A DNA stretch of 64,000 nt from Mucilaginibacter empetricola. Its GTDB lineage: Bacteria > Bacteroidota > Bacteroidia > Sphingobacteriales > Sphingobacteriaceae. A program made the position numbers and the translations under genes. The DNA is taken from assembly GCF_024808665.1 (NCBI RefSeq), contig NZ_JANUBZ010000010.1:215555-279554 (forward strand), written 5' to 3'. The first letter of the stretch is position 1; each line of letters opens with the position of its first letter. The notes under the pieces are model-generated. The model searched no databases. It worked only from the letters and a program-made list of their open reading frames with translations, and was not told where the DNA came from. Positions 53,213 through 61,826 of the stretch are shown piece after piece.

Positions 53213-54472
53213 TTGCTTCAAAAAAAGTACCCCATTTTGAAAAACATAAAATATTTATTCTGCCTGTTACCAGTATTAAGTTTTTATACAGGTTACGCTC
53301 AAAAAGACACTTCGCTGGTAAAAAATAACACCACAACAAAACCTCAGCTGCCTATTATCGATTCGTCAAAACAAGTTGACGCTATTGATGTGCTGTACCG
53401 CATATTAGGAAAAAAGGCAGCCGAAACCCAACGGCAAAAATCAAGAAAATTAAACTTTTCATTAGTGCCTGCTTTCGGGTATTCACTTTCCACAGGTTTC
53501 GCGGTTGATTTAACAGGCAACGTGGCCTTTTATACCAGCAGCGCGCATACAGAAAACCTGTCGGAGATTGATGCCGAACAGATTTACGATACCAAAGGGC
53601 AAATCATTTTCACCAGCCGTTCTGAAATTTGGGCACATGACAATGATTACAAATTTGTTACCGACCTTCGCCTGGAACGATACCCCGAGGATACTTACGG
53701 AATAGGTACCGGCACGCCGCAAAGCAAGGAAAACCCGATTGATTTTACTTATTTAAGAACTTACTTTACTGTTTTCAAAAAAATAATTCCTGATTTTTAC
53801 TGGGGCCTTGGCTATAACCTGGATTATCATTACAATATTTCCCAAACTGGTAATGCCGATAATACAGTATCCGACTTTACCAAATATGGCTTTGCGCCAC
53901 AATCTACTTCTTCGGGACTTACCCTAAATTTATTGTATGATAGCCGCCGCAATAAAATAAATCCGCTTGGCGGTGGTCTGGCTTCTATTACCTATCGCGA
54001 TAATTTTACGTTTTTAGGCAGCAACAATAGCTGGCAGGAATTGAGCATGGAATTTAAAAAATTCTTAAAACTGTCCGACAAATCAAATAATGTGCTCGCT
54101 TTTTGGAGCATTGCCCAGTTTACCTGGGGCTCCGTTCCCTATCTTGATTTACCGGCCACCGGTGAGGACATGTACAATAACTCGGGTAGGGGCTATCCGC
54201 AGGACAGGTTCAGGGGCAAAAACTTTTTATATGTAGAGAGTGAATACCGCTTTGGCATAACCAAAAATGGCTTAATTGGCGGTGTGGTATTTGCCAATGC
54301 CGAAAGTCTTTCTGAATTTCAAACCAACCGTTTTCAAAAACTTGCACCAGCAGCAGGAACCGGCTTGCGTATAAAAGTCAATAAACACTCTGATACCAAC
54401 GTTTGCCTGGATTACGCTGCAGGTTTATATGGATCGCACGGTATTTTTGTTAACCTGGGCGAGATGTTTTAA
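53213..54472 (+). CDS. BamA/surface-antigen-type outer-membrane beta-barrel protein, second of a tandem pair
   Basis: A 419-residue paralogue of the preceding product. Corresponding blocks are GYSLSTGFAVDLTGNVAFYT, RRNKINPLGGG, DRFRGKNFLYVESEYRFG and the ending FVNLGEMF. No ATG precedes the signal sequence. Candidate starts are TTG at 53213 or TTG at 53237, where the peptide KNIKYLFCLLPVLSFYTGYA follows directly. The 88-base gap to its neighbour suggests duplication and possible co-transcription. Confidence 0.8.
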   Translation: MLQKKYPILKNIKYLFCLLPVLSFYTGYAQKDTSLVKNNTTTKPQLPIIDSSKQVDAIDVLYRILGKKAAETQRQKSRKLNFSLVPAFGYSLSTGFAVDLTGNVAFYTSSAHTENLSEIDAEQIYDTKGQIIFTSRSEIWAHDNDYKFVTDLRLERYPEDTYGIGTGTPQSKENPIDFTYLRTYFTVFKKIIPDFYWGLGYNLDYHYNISQTGNADNTVSDFTKYGFAPQSTSSGLTLNLLYDSRRNKINPLGGGLASITYRDNFTFLGSNNSWQELSMEFKKFLKLSDKSNNVLAFWSIAQFTWGSVPYLDLPATGEDMYNNSGRGYPQDRFRGKNFLYVESEYRFGITKNGLIGGVVFANAESLSEFQTNRFQKLAPAAGTGLRIKVNKHSDTNVCLDYAAGLYGSHGIFVNLGEMF

Positions 54473-54650
54473 TCCAGCCAAACCCGTTACCTGTTTTTTT
54501 GACATTTTATGTTGATTATTTGATGTAATCTTATTTCTTTGTACAACCAATTGTATTTGAGGGGATGATTAAACAGATTCTGTATTGGAATCACCCTCGC
54601 AAATTTATAAGTCTAAGGGAATTGGATTTTTTTGAATTACAGCAATAACC

Positions 54651-56312
54651 ATGTCGGCAAAAAAAGATACTTTTTTACGGATACATCCCGCAGATAATGT
54701 TTTAGTGGCCTTGCAGGATATACCACAAGGCACATCAATTAACTTTGAAGGTGATACTATCGTCCTCACCGAAACTATCGCAGCCAAGCATAAGTTTAGC
54801 CTGGTTGAATTACAACCTGGCGATGAAATTACCATGTATGGCGTTCTAGTAGGCAAAGCCAGTCAGCATATTGCCAAGGGTGGCCCTATCAGCACCAAAA
54901 CGGTGCATCATGCCTCGGGCGAATTCCATTTGAGTAAACGTAAACTAGACTGGCACAAGCCCGATACCTCCAAATTTAAAGATCAAACCTTTATGGGTTA
55001 TCATCGTGCCGATGGTTCGGTGGGTACAGCAAACTACTGGATTGTGATACCCCTTGTTTTTTGCGAAAACCGAAATATTAATGTTTTAAAAGAAGCATTG
55101 TCAGATAAGTTGGGTTATAAACAGTCAAAAAGCTACGATAACGATGTGGACCAGCTGATAGATCTTTACCGGGCCGGCAAATCCACACAGGAAATATTGA
55201 GTACCGATATACATCCTGTTGCCGATAGCGAGCGATCAAACAGGCTTTTTAAAAATATTGACGGCATTAAATTTCTTACGCACGAAATGGGCTGCGGCTG
55301 CACAGGCGCAGATGCGCAAACTTTATGCGGATTAATTGCCGGTTATATTACCCATCCTAATGTGGTTGGGGCAACCGTGCTTAGCCTGGGTTGCCAGCAT
55401 GCACAAGTAGCTATTTTGCAGGAAGAAATTAAGCTGCGCGATGCAGGCTTCAACAAACCGTTGGTTATTTTAGAGCAGCAAAAAGTAGGCACCGAAGCCG
55501 AAATGATGCAGCAGGCCTTAAAACAAACCTTTGCCGGACTAATGCAGGCCAATCAAATTGAACGGCAGCCAGCGCCTTTGTCCAAATTGTGTATCGGGCT
55601 GGAGTGTGGTGGTTCTGATGGTTTTTCGGGCATATCGGCCAACCCGGCGTTAGGCTATGTGTCTGATCTGCTGGTTGCCATGGGCGGCTCGGTTATCCTG
55701 TCTGAATTTCCCGAGCTCTGCGGCGTTGAGCAGCAATTGAGCGATCGATGCATAGACGAAGAAAAAGCCAACAGGTTTATGAACCTGATGACCACCTACA
55801 ATGCCCGCGCCGTTGCCGATGGATCAGGATTTTACGCCAATCCATCGCCTGGAAATATTAAAGATGGCTTGATTACCGATGCCATTAAATCGGCAGGAGC
55901 GGCCAAAAAAGGCGGTACGTCGCCGGTGGTTGATGTATTGGATTACCCCCAAAAAGTCACCAAAAATGGATTGAATCTGCTATGCACACCGGGCAGCGAT
56001 GTAGAAAGCACCACTGCCGAGGTTGCCGCCGGGGCAAATATTGTTTTGTTTACTACCGGCCTGGGCACGCCTACAGGCAATCCGGTTACGCCCGTTATCA
56101 AGCTATCATCAAACACAACTATAGCCCTTAAAATGCCCGATATTATTGATATTAACTGCGGTACCATTATTGAAGGCGAAGAAACCATTGAACGAGCGGG
56201 CGAGCGGATAATGGAATACATTATACAAGTGGCCAGTGGTGAACTTGTTCCTAAAGCCGTTCAGTTGCAGCAGGATGATTTTATACCGTGGAAAAGAGGG
56301 GTATCGTTGTAA
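54651..56312 (+). CDS. uxaA: Altronate dehydratase (UxaA family)
   Basis: A 553-residue protein. The N-terminal SAF domain (about 1-90) contains DNVLVALQDIPQGT and LQPGDEITMYGVLVGKA. The long catalytic domain has GYHRADGSVGTANYW, MGCGCTGADAQTLCGL, LGLECGGSDGFSGISANPA and the C-terminal FTTGLGTPTGNPV with DFIPWKRGV. UxaA dehydrates D-altronate to 2-keto-3-deoxy-D-gluconate and depends on iron. Here it heads an operon with a fucosidase and an FAH-type hydrolase, so it may act instead on a 6-deoxy aldonate from fucose. That alternative is inference. Confidence 0.87.
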   Translation: MSAKKDTFLRIHPADNVLVALQDIPQGTSINFEGDTIVLTETIAAKHKFSLVELQPGDEITMYGVLVGKASQHIAKGGPISTKTVHHASGEFHLSKRKLDWHKPDTSKFKDQTFMGYHRADGSVGTANYWIVIPLVFCENRNINVLKEALSDKLGYKQSKSYDNDVDQLIDLYRAGKSTQEILSTDIHPVADSERSNRLFKNIDGIKFLTHEMGCGCTGADAQTLCGLIAGYITHPNVVGATVLSLGCQHAQVAILQEEIKLRDAGFNKPLVILEQQKVGTEAEMMQQALKQTFAGLMQANQIERQPAPLSKLCIGLECGGSDGFSGISANPALGYVSDLLVAMGGSVILSEFPELCGVEQQLSDRCIDEEKANRFMNLMTTYNARAVADGSGFYANPSPGNIKDGLITDAIKSAGAAKKGGTSPVVDVLDYPQKVTKNGLNLLCTPGSDVESTTAEVAAGANIVLFTTGLGTPTGNPVTPVIKLSSNTTIALKMPDIIDINCGTIIEGEETIERAGERIMEYIIQVASGELVPKAVQLQQDDFIPWKRGVSL

Positions 56313-56362
56313 GTAAGGACTAAACTAAAACAGACAATCAATCTAAAACCAAAATAAACCTC

Positions 56363-57658
56363 ATGATAAAAAAATTTACGCTTATTGTATTGCTGCTGTA
56401 TGGCTTTAGTGCAAATGCCCAATCTGCTTACACCCCAACTGCCGATAACCTGGCGGCACGTGAAAATTTTCAGGATATGAAGTTTGGCCTGTTTATTCAC
56501 TGGGGCATTTACAGTATTTTGGGCGATGGTGAGTGGGTGATGCACAACGAAAAAATACCATACGACAGCTATAAGCGCCTGGCCGATTTTTTTAATCCGC
56601 AGGCATTTGATGCCAAAGAATGGGTTGCCTTCGCCAAACGGGCCGGCATGAAATATATAACCATCACCGCCCGTCATCACGATGGGTTCAGCATGTTTGG
56701 TACCAAATTTTCATCATACAACATCGTTGATGCTACGCCCTATCACCGTGACCCGCTGATGGAGTTGGCACAGGAATGCCAGAAACAAGGCATCGAACTA
56801 CATTTTTACTACTCCCTGCTGGATTGGGGCCGGCCCGATTATGCTTTCGGCAGTCCCATTGTTAATGGTAAACCCACACAGGGCGACTGGGACAACTACA
56901 TTAAATTTATGAAAGATCAGCTTACCGAGTTGATTACAAAATATCCGGCAGTTAAAGGTATCTGGTTTGATGGCTACTGGGAACGCACCGACGTAAACTG
57001 GCACCTCGACGAAATTTATGGGCTGATACACAAATTAAACCCCTCTATCCTTATCGGTAATAACCACCACGAAGCAGTTAAGGATGGCGAAGATTTCCAG
57101 ATGTTTGAAAAAGACTTACCGGGCAATAACAGCACCGGCTTTAGCGCAAAATCAAAAATTGGTGCTCTGCCATTAGAAACCTGCGAAACTATCAACTATA
57201 GCTGGGGCTTTAATATTAACGATAGAAACTATAAGTCAACCAAGCAGATTATCAATTACCTGGTAAACGCTGCTGGCCGTAACGCAAATTTCCTGCTCAA
57301 TATTGGCCCCATGCCCAACGGAAAAATACAGCCCGAATTTGCAGATACCCTCGCTATAGTAGGCAACTGGATGCAAAAAAATGGTGAAACTATTTACGGT
57401 ACGCGCGGCAATTTTATAGCAGCGCAACCATGGGGCGTGGTAACTTATAAAAACAAAACGCTGTATGCGCATGTATTAAATATGCCCAAACAACCTTACC
57501 TGTTTTTGCCCGAAGTTAAGGGCAAAATAACAAAGGTTACTTTATTTGCCGATGGCAGCAACGTTAAGTTTAAACAACAGCCCGAAGGTGTTTTTATTTA
57601 TACTGATAGCCTGAAACCCGACGCTGTTGATACCATTATACAACTAACAATAAACTAA
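56363..57658 (+). CDS. GH29 alpha-L-fucosidase
   Basis: A 431-residue secreted enzyme with a signal peptide (MIKKFTLIVLLLYGFSANA). GH29 features are FGLFIHWGIYSILGDGEW, YITITARHHDGFSMF, DPLMELAQECQKQGIELHFY and the catalytic Asp203 in IWFDGYWER. It releases terminal L-fucose from glycans. It lies 50 bases after the dehydratase gene and 9 bases before the FAH-family gene, which fits a fucose-release-and-degrade operon. Confidence 0.94.
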   Translation: MIKKFTLIVLLLYGFSANAQSAYTPTADNLAARENFQDMKFGLFIHWGIYSILGDGEWVMHNEKIPYDSYKRLADFFNPQAFDAKEWVAFAKRAGMKYITITARHHDGFSMFGTKFSSYNIVDATPYHRDPLMELAQECQKQGIELHFYYSLLDWGRPDYAFGSPIVNGKPTQGDWDNYIKFMKDQLTELITKYPAVKGIWFDGYWERTDVNWHLDEIYGLIHKLNPSILIGNNHHEAVKDGEDFQMFEKDLPGNNSTGFSAKSKIGALPLETCETINYSWGFNINDRNYKSTKQIINYLVNAAGRNANFLLNIGPMPNGKIQPEFADTLAIVGNWMQKNGETIYGTRGNFIAAQPWGVVTYKNKTLYAHVLNMPKQPYLFLPEVKGKITKVTLFADGSNVKFKQQPEGVFIYTDSLKPDAVDTIIQLTIN

Positions 57659-57667
57659 AATAAAAGC

Positions 57668-58516
57668 ATGAAGCTGATACGATTTGGCGAACCCGGCAAA
57701 GAAAAAACGGGTGTTATTATAAACGATAAAAAGTTTGATACATCAGCATTTGGTGAGGATTATAACGAGGCTTTTTTTGCCACCGACGGCTTAACTCGTT
57801 TATCTGATTTTATGGAGGATAATATGCTGGTGCAGTTACGTGACGACGTTAGGCTGGGTAGTCCACTGGCAAGGCCGTCAAAGCTAATTTGTATCGGCCT
57901 TAATTATGTTGACCATGCCAAAGAAACCAATGCCACGCCACCTGCCGAGCCGGTAATTTTTATGAAAGCTACCACAGCCATTGTGGGGGCAAACGACAAT
58001 ATCATCATCCCCAAAAACTCCAAAAAAACTGATTGGGAAGTAGAGTTGGCGGTTGTGATAGGCAAAAAAGCCAGTTACGTGAGCGAAGCAGATGCAATGG
58101 ATTATGTGGCGGGTTATGTGTTGCATAATGATGTATCTGAACGCGAATTTCAGATGGAGCGAGGCGGTACCTGGGATAAGGGTAAAGGCTGCGATACTTT
58201 TGCACCTTTAGGTCCGTTTTTTGCCACCAAAGATGAAATTGCCGATCCGCATCAATTACGCCTCTGGCTAAAAGTGAATGGCCAAACTATGCAGAATGGC
58301 AATACCGCTAATTTTATTTTCAATATCCCGCAGGTAGTATCATACACCAGTCAGTTTATGACTTTATTGCCCGGCGATATTATTTCAACCGGCACCCCGG
58401 CAGGCGTCGGTCTGGGTATGAAACCGCCCGTTTATTTAAAAGCAGGTGATGTGGTAGAATTGGGGATTGATGGGCTTGGCGAAGCAAGGCAGGTGCTGGT
58501 GGATTACAAGGGGTAG
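57668..58516 (+). CDS. Fumarylacetoacetate hydrolase family protein
   Basis: A 282-residue cytoplasmic enzyme. FAH-family motifs are CIGLNYVDHAKE, PVIFMKATTAIVGAND, DWEVELAVVIGKKA, GYVLHNDVSEREFQMERGGT and ISTGTPAGVGLG. Members hydrolyse C-C bonds of diketo acids. In the non-phosphorylating L-fucose pathway a close relative splits 2,4-diketo-3-deoxy-L-fuconate to pyruvate and L-lactate. Operon placement behind the fucosidase supports that reaction, but no fucose or fuconate dehydrogenase is in this window. Confidence 0.88.
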   Translation: MKLIRFGEPGKEKTGVIINDKKFDTSAFGEDYNEAFFATDGLTRLSDFMEDNMLVQLRDDVRLGSPLARPSKLICIGLNYVDHAKETNATPPAEPVIFMKATTAIVGANDNIIIPKNSKKTDWEVELAVVIGKKASYVSEADAMDYVAGYVLHNDVSEREFQMERGGTWDKGKGCDTFAPLGPFFATKDEIADPHQLRLWLKVNGQTMQNGNTANFIFNIPQVVSYTSQFMTLLPGDIISTGTPAGVGLGMKPPVYLKAGDVVELGIDGLGEARQVLVDYKG

Positions 58517-58662
58517 GGTTGCTGATAAGCTGTTTCGTGCTATGAAATTGTAAAATGATTGTTTTGATGTTAAAACTGTAATACAAACTTACTAACTTAA
58601 CAAGGTTTTAAAACAAAACCAGCCGGGGCGCATACCGGCAATCCTATAAAGCAATATATCCT

Positions 58663-59682
58663 ATGAAAACACAAGAACTGATCAGCACCGCAAACGCGCT
58701 TTTTGCCGGCGACAAAGGCCTGCTTGCCATGGACGAAAGCACCAGCACCTGCAACAAACGTTTTGCAGAAGCCGGCATCCCGCAAACTATCGAATATCGC
58801 CGCGCTTACCGCGAATTAATTGTAACCACGCCCAAATTAGGCGAATGTTTAAGTGGTGCTATTTTATATGATGAAACCATTTATCAATCCACAAAAGATG
58901 GTGTTTTATTTATTGATAAACTGAAAGAAGCGGGTATTATTCCCGGTATTAAAACAGACGAGGGTACCATTAACCTGGCAGGTTTTCCAGGCGAAAAAAT
59001 TACTGCCGGTTTAGATGGATTGGATGATCGTCTGGCTAAATATTACCAGTTGGGCGCCCGTTTTGCCAAATGGCGTGCCGTAATTACTATAAGTGATACC
59101 ATACCTACCCGTGGCGCCATTGAAGCAAATATGCATACCCTGGCTCGCTATGCCGCCATGTGTCAGCAAGCCGGAATTGTACCTATTGTAGAGCCCGAAG
59201 TTTTGATGGATGGATCGCACACGCTGGAAAAATGCTTTGAGGTTACCCGTAACGTACAACACGAATTATTTCACCAGCTGTTTAATCAAAATGTTGATCT
59301 GGAAGCATTGGTGCTTAAGCCAAATATGGTTATTCCGGGTACAGATGCAACAAAACATGCCAGCATTGATGAGGTGGCCAACGCAACCGTAACCTGCCTG
59401 CTGGAAACCGTACCAGCCGCGGTTCCCGGAATTGCGTTTTTATCAGGTGGACAATCACCTGCGGACGCAGCAGCGCATCTTAACGCCATGCATAAATTGT
59501 ACAAAGGCAAATTACCGTGGGGACTTACGTTCTCCTATGCCCGCGCCATACAACAACCCGTAATGGATTTATGGAGAGGTAAAGACGAAAACGTTGAAAA
59601 GGCCCAAAAAATGCTTCACTTCCGCGCCAGTTTAGATAATGCTGCCCGTCGCGGCGAGTATACGCCGGCTATGGAAGCTTAA
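58663..59682 (+). CDS. Class I fructose-bisphosphate aldolase
   Basis: A 339-residue enzyme of the eukaryote-like class I family, within the usual length. It opens with LLAMDESTSTCNKRFAEAGIP. The Schiff-base lysine is Lys219 in ALVLKPNMVIPG, and FLSGGQSPADAAAHLNAM binds the phosphate. It interconverts fructose-1,6-bisphosphate with dihydroxyacetone phosphate and glyceraldehyde-3-phosphate, independent of metal. It lies 146 bases downstream of the FAH gene and is followed by a 33-bp palindrome that can act as a terminator. Confidence 0.94.
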   Translation: MKTQELISTANALFAGDKGLLAMDESTSTCNKRFAEAGIPQTIEYRRAYRELIVTTPKLGECLSGAILYDETIYQSTKDGVLFIDKLKEAGIIPGIKTDEGTINLAGFPGEKITAGLDGLDDRLAKYYQLGARFAKWRAVITISDTIPTRGAIEANMHTLARYAAMCQQAGIVPIVEPEVLMDGSHTLEKCFEVTRNVQHELFHQLFNQNVDLEALVLKPNMVIPGTDATKHASIDEVANATVTCLLETVPAAVPGIAFLSGGQSPADAAAHLNAMHKLYKGKLPWGLTFSYARAIQQPVMDLWRGKDENVEKAQKMLHFRASLDNAARRGEYTPAMEA

Positions 59683-59694
59683 TTTGACGATATC

Positions 59695-59727
59695 AAACTT
59701 ACGAAGTTTTGAAAACTTCGTAAGTTT
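59695..59727. repeat. 33-bp palindrome (AAACTTACGAAGTTTT family) after the aldolase gene
   Basis: AAACTTACGAAGTTTT, a central G, then the exact complement, 12 bases past the aldolase stop and followed by TTTTCGC. It has the same arms as the copies at 39113 and 39730, about 20 kb away. It probably ends transcription. Confidence 0.85.
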
Positions 59728-59930
59728 TTCGCTTATTAACGTAAATGCATTGGCGTATTGACTCATCCCGACGACGCCACGCTGGTCGACCTTCTCTCCG
59801 CTTCGCGCAAAGAAGGTGAGAATAGCAAATAAAAAATTCTGCTAATTCTTTAACTCTGTAAATTCTGATTCAGACTCCTCCTACGCAAACCAAACCCCAT
59901 GTTCCTTGTTACTCAAATGGAAATTACAAC

Positions 59931-60926
59931 ATGGAGCAAGTAACATTATATCCGCTAAAGTTTGAGCCTATTTACCAGTACCGCATTTGGGGCGGACGCC
60001 GGCTCGAAAACCTTTTGTCAAAACCCTTACCCCCAAAAGATCCTATTGGCGAAGCCTGGATCTTGAGCGATCGCGACGATCAGCCCAGTAAAATAACCGA
60101 TGGCAAACTAAAGGGCAAAACCATTAAGTGGCTGATGGAAAATGCACCCGAAAAGTTGATGGGTAAGTTTGCAAACAAGTTTAAACGCTTCCCCTTACTG
60201 CTTAAGTTTTTAGATTGCCAGCAGGTACTGTCGGTACAAGTGCATCCTTCTGATCAGCTCACCAAATATATCCCCGCAGGCGAAAGTGGCAAAACCGAAG
60301 CCTGGGTGGTCCTTGAAACCGGCAATAAAGCCATAATTTATGCGGGCCTTAAACCCGGCACAACCGAACAGAAGCTACGGGACAAGCTAAAAGAACATAA
60401 AGTAGCCGATGAGCTAGCCCATTTTAGACCCGAGAATGGTGATAGTGTTTTAATAAAAGCAGGCACGGTGCACACGCTAGGCGACGTAGTTGTTTTTGAG
60501 GTGCAAGAAAACAGCGATGTAACTTACCGCCTGTACGATTGGGACCGCGTTGACGAAAAAACAGGTAAACCGCGCGATTTACAAGTAGAGGAGGCTTTGG
60601 CCTGTATCGATTTTAATAAGATCGATATTAAACCGGTTACGCCTATCATAAAGTCCGAAATTCCGGTTCAGCGGGAAGTAATGATACAGAATGAGCATTT
60701 TGATTTGTGCCGTATAATCGGCGGCCTCCCATTTATGGTTGGCAAGGCAACTGTACCTCATGTGTTGGTTTGTGTAGATGGCAAAGGCGATTTGGAATAC
60801 AATAGCGATTTTTACTCCCTAAAAAAAGGAGATGTAATGTTGCTGCCGGCCTCAGTAGGCGCATGTCCGTTTGTACCTAAAGGCGAAATTACATTGCTCG
60901 AACTGGCTTTGCCAGAAAGTTCATAG
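59931..60926 (+). CDS. manA: Mannose-6-phosphate isomerase, type I
   Basis: A 331-residue cupin-fold zinc enzyme. Motifs are YQYRIWGGRRL, PIGEAWILSDRDDQPS, the metal-binding VLSVQVHPSDQL with KTEAWVVL, KAGTVHTLGDVVVFEVQE, and the catalytic region DVTYRLYDWDRVD. It interconverts mannose-6-phosphate and fructose-6-phosphate. Together with the next two genes it makes a mannoside-to-glycolysis module. Confidence 0.92.
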   Translation: MEQVTLYPLKFEPIYQYRIWGGRRLENLLSKPLPPKDPIGEAWILSDRDDQPSKITDGKLKGKTIKWLMENAPEKLMGKFANKFKRFPLLLKFLDCQQVLSVQVHPSDQLTKYIPAGESGKTEAWVVLETGNKAIIYAGLKPGTTEQKLRDKLKEHKVADELAHFRPENGDSVLIKAGTVHTLGDVVVFEVQENSDVTYRLYDWDRVDEKTGKPRDLQVEEALACIDFNKIDIKPVTPIIKSEIPVQREVMIQNEHFDLCRIIGGLPFMVGKATVPHVLVCVDGKGDLEYNSDFYSLKKGDVMLLPASVGACPFVPKGEITLLELALPESS

Positions 60927-61022
60927 TTGATGGTTAATTGTTCATAGCCAATTCGTTTTTTGGCTCAAACATTATCCGAAAAACCATGAACCATGAACTA
61001 TGATCCATCAACCAAAAGATAC
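60927..61022. repeat. Degenerate CATGAACCATGAAC-type repeat
   Basis: AGTTGATGGTTAATTGTTCATAG on the left loosely pairs with GAACCATGAACTATGATCC and CCATCAACC on the right. Similar GATAGTTCATGGTTCATGGG sequence is at 34085-34107. The left-most ATG of the next open frame (60993) lies inside this repeat and is not a likely start. Confidence 0.5.
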
Positions 61023-61793
61023 ATGAAAAAATTAATTGTTTTTGACCTCGACGGCACGCTTGCCGAAAGTAAGGCGGCTATTGATAAACAGATGTCTGAA
61101 AGGCTGGCTGCTTTATTAACGGTTGCCAAAGTGGCCATCATCTCAGGCGGCGACTGGCCCCAATTTGAGAAACAGGTGCTCAGCCATCTGCCTAAAGGGA
61201 AAAAACTCAAAAACCTTTCTATTTTGCCTACCTGCGGCACCAAATTCTTTCAGTATAAAAAAGAGTGGAAACAGTTATATGCCGAAAACTTTACCGATGC
61301 TGAAAAGGAAAAGATCATAGCTTCGTTAAATAAAGCGGTTGATGCATCCGGTTTTAAGGCCGCCAAAACCTGGGGCGAAACTATTGAAGATCGCGGCAGC
61401 CAGGTAACCTACTCGGCCCTGGGTCAGCAGGCCCCACTGGATGAAAAGAAAAAGTATGATCCCGATTTTAAAAAACGCGACAAAATAAAAAAGAGCCTCG
61501 AAAAAATGATCCCGCAATTTGCTGTAAACCTCGGCGGTGCTACATCTATTGACGTAACAAAAAAAGGAATCGATAAAAAATACGGCATTCATAAACTGCG
61601 CGATGTACTGGACATTAAAATAAGTCAGATGATTTTTATTGGCGATGCTATTTTTCCGGGTGGTAATGATTATCCGGCCAAGCAAGCCGGCGCTTTTTCT
61701 ATCCGTGTTAAAGATCCGGATGAAACAAAAACCGTTATTGAAGGTATCATAGCTTGTTTGGATGATGACGGCCACTTCAAAAAGGGTTTTTAA
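61023..61793 (+). CDS. HAD-IIB family phosphatase, phosphomannomutase-like
   Basis: The ATG at 61023 (256 residues) directly begins the HAD motif KLIVFDLDGTLAES with Asp8 and Asp10. Motif II is VAIISGGDW, motif III a lysine in the GIDKKYGIHKL region, and motif IV IFIGDAIFPGGNDYPAK. The Cof/eukaryotic phosphomannomutase branch (HAD-IIB) fits, in which PMM2-like enzymes convert mannose-1-phosphate to mannose-6-phosphate. The neighbours (PMI and GH130) point to that step. A simple sugar-phosphate phosphatase is the alternative. Confidence 0.85.
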   Translation: MKKLIVFDLDGTLAESKAAIDKQMSERLAALLTVAKVAIISGGDWPQFEKQVLSHLPKGKKLKNLSILPTCGTKFFQYKKEWKQLYAENFTDAEKEKIIASLNKAVDASGFKAAKTWGETIEDRGSQVTYSALGQQAPLDEKKKYDPDFKKRDKIKKSLEKMIPQFAVNLGGATSIDVTKKGIDKKYGIHKLRDVLDIKISQMIFIGDAIFPGGNDYPAKQAGAFSIRVKDPDETKTVIEGIIACLDDDGHFKKGF

Positions 61794-61826
61794 AAACCTT
61801 CAAACCTAAACGTTACTATAAATATT

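Noticed and set aside
60993..61022. Upstream ATG for the HAD-IIB gene
   Set aside because: It lies in the CATGAACCATGAAC-type repeat; the HAD motif starts directly at the ATG at 61023.
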